Of a stretch of 64,000 nt of DNA, positions 63,681 to 64,000 are shown piece after piece (position 1 is the stretch's first letter; the number at the start of each line of letters is the position of its first letter). The notes beneath the pieces are model-generated. The model saw only the letters and a program-made list of their open reading frames with translations. It was not told the DNA's origin and did no database searches. The DNA is from a candidate division SR1 bacterium Aalborg_AAW-1 (GTDB lineage Bacteria; Patescibacteriota; Gracilibacteria; Absconditabacterales; Absconditicoccaceae): positions 930,001-994,000 of the forward strand of contig CP011268.1 in assembly GCA_001007975.1 (NCBI GenBank), written 5' to 3'. A program made the position numbers and the translations under genes.

Positions 63681-64000
63681 ATGAAAAACTGAAATTTATT
63701 TTTAATATTTATTTTTAATATTTATATTATACATATTTTAATATTAAATAGCAATAGAAAAAAATCTCTTCAAAAATTTGCTTTTTGGAGAAAAGAGAAT
63801 ATACTAAGAGTAGTTTTATCTATTACTTTTCATGGTATGGGATTAGAAAATTTTGAATTTAAACAAAGTAAAGAGCAAGAACTCTCAAATATTCTAGAAG
63901 GTTTTCATAAAGAAGAAAAAAATCTTAATAATACTATTACTAATAAAGACTTAGCAAGTGAAGAAAATACAATGATAGAATCTCTTAACTATAAGTTTTT
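63681..64000 (+). CDS. Membrane-anchored protein, 3' end outside window
   Basis: At least 106 residues. The fourth codon is TGA (Gly), then hydrophobic segment LFLIFIFNIYIIHILIL, then basic and acidic helices (SNRKKSLQKFAFWRKENI, KQSKEQELSNILEGFHKEEKN). No family recognised. The right edge cuts the gene. Confidence 0.5.

Overview
ORGANISM. The window (about 33% GC by eye, dense genes on both strands) comes from a member of the Absconditabacteria (SR1), order Absconditabacterales, in the Candidate Phyla Radiation. Nearly every conserved gene is broken by in-frame TGA codons at glycine positions (for example the Rossmann GGGIGG of CrtI, the G before the prepilin cleavage site, and Walker A loops), so TGA = Gly. 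CGA codons also sit where protein families have invariant tryptophans (photolyase D-W-R-W-G and N-W-Q-W, Idi L-W-ANTCCSH, MsrB GEY-W-D, CrtI GPS-W-YLMP, LeuS RQRY-W-G). This fits the Absconditabacterales code (NCBI table 37) rather than plain table 25. Coordinates here are conceptual genes read through TGA. Strong Shine-Dalgarno sites are scarce. I saw no rRNA, tRNA or CRISPR.

LAYOUT. 1-6.5 kb: leuS (cut by the left edge), a type IV pilin with leucine-rich repeats, a Ca2+-type P-ATPase and small genes. 6.5-10.3 kb: a repair/oxidative-stress group (msrBA, creA, CPD photolyase) and a papain-like hydrolase. 10.4-12.7 kb: TspO-like and DUF4184 membrane proteins and a 4 x 23-bp tandem repeat. 12.7-20.9 kb: two carotenoid operons (idi-crtB-cruF-crtI and sufD-K+ channel-prenyltransferase-crtE), which together could make lycopene and then a hydrated, possibly C50 (bacterioruberin-like) carotenoid. 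21-36 kb: murI, lipoproteins, RlmL, a pilin with a C-terminal LCCL domain, pgeF, an M29 aminopeptidase, a degenerate SufU, an M57 protease, LCP and mutY. 36-50 kb: a RecB-like nuclease, membrane proteins, a CCA-adding enzyme, thioredoxin, tyrS, a secreted nuclease, a DEAD helicase, a nucleoside hydrolase and Elp3. 50-64 kb: HIT, an ECF sigma/anti-sigma pair, radA followed by tiny ORFs, a DUF305 protein, a HerA-like ATPase, a folA-thyA island and an M16 peptidase.

TWO GENE POPULATIONS. Scattered among the recoded genes are genes and blocks with no in-frame TGA, A-rich leaders (often AAAATT just before ATG) and, in several cases, Bacteroidetes-style lipoprotein signals: 11665-11856, 16576-17142, 31173-32111, 39140-40263, 42452-42802, 50224-50622, 52730-53028 (decayed), 56865-57305 and 59390-62290. 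In these genes CGA reads naturally as Arg. ThyA has CGA exactly at its essential Arg126, and the M57 protease ends in TGA. They look like recent imports, plausibly from a flavobacterial host or prey, that have not adapted to the recipient's code.

HOW IT FITS. The cell appears diderm-like or at least envelope-rich (lipoproteins, LCP, glutamate racemase, pili). It is exposed to light and oxygen (photolyase, Msr, carotenoids) and has adhesin-capped pilins and secreted hydrolases suited to an attached or predatory life.
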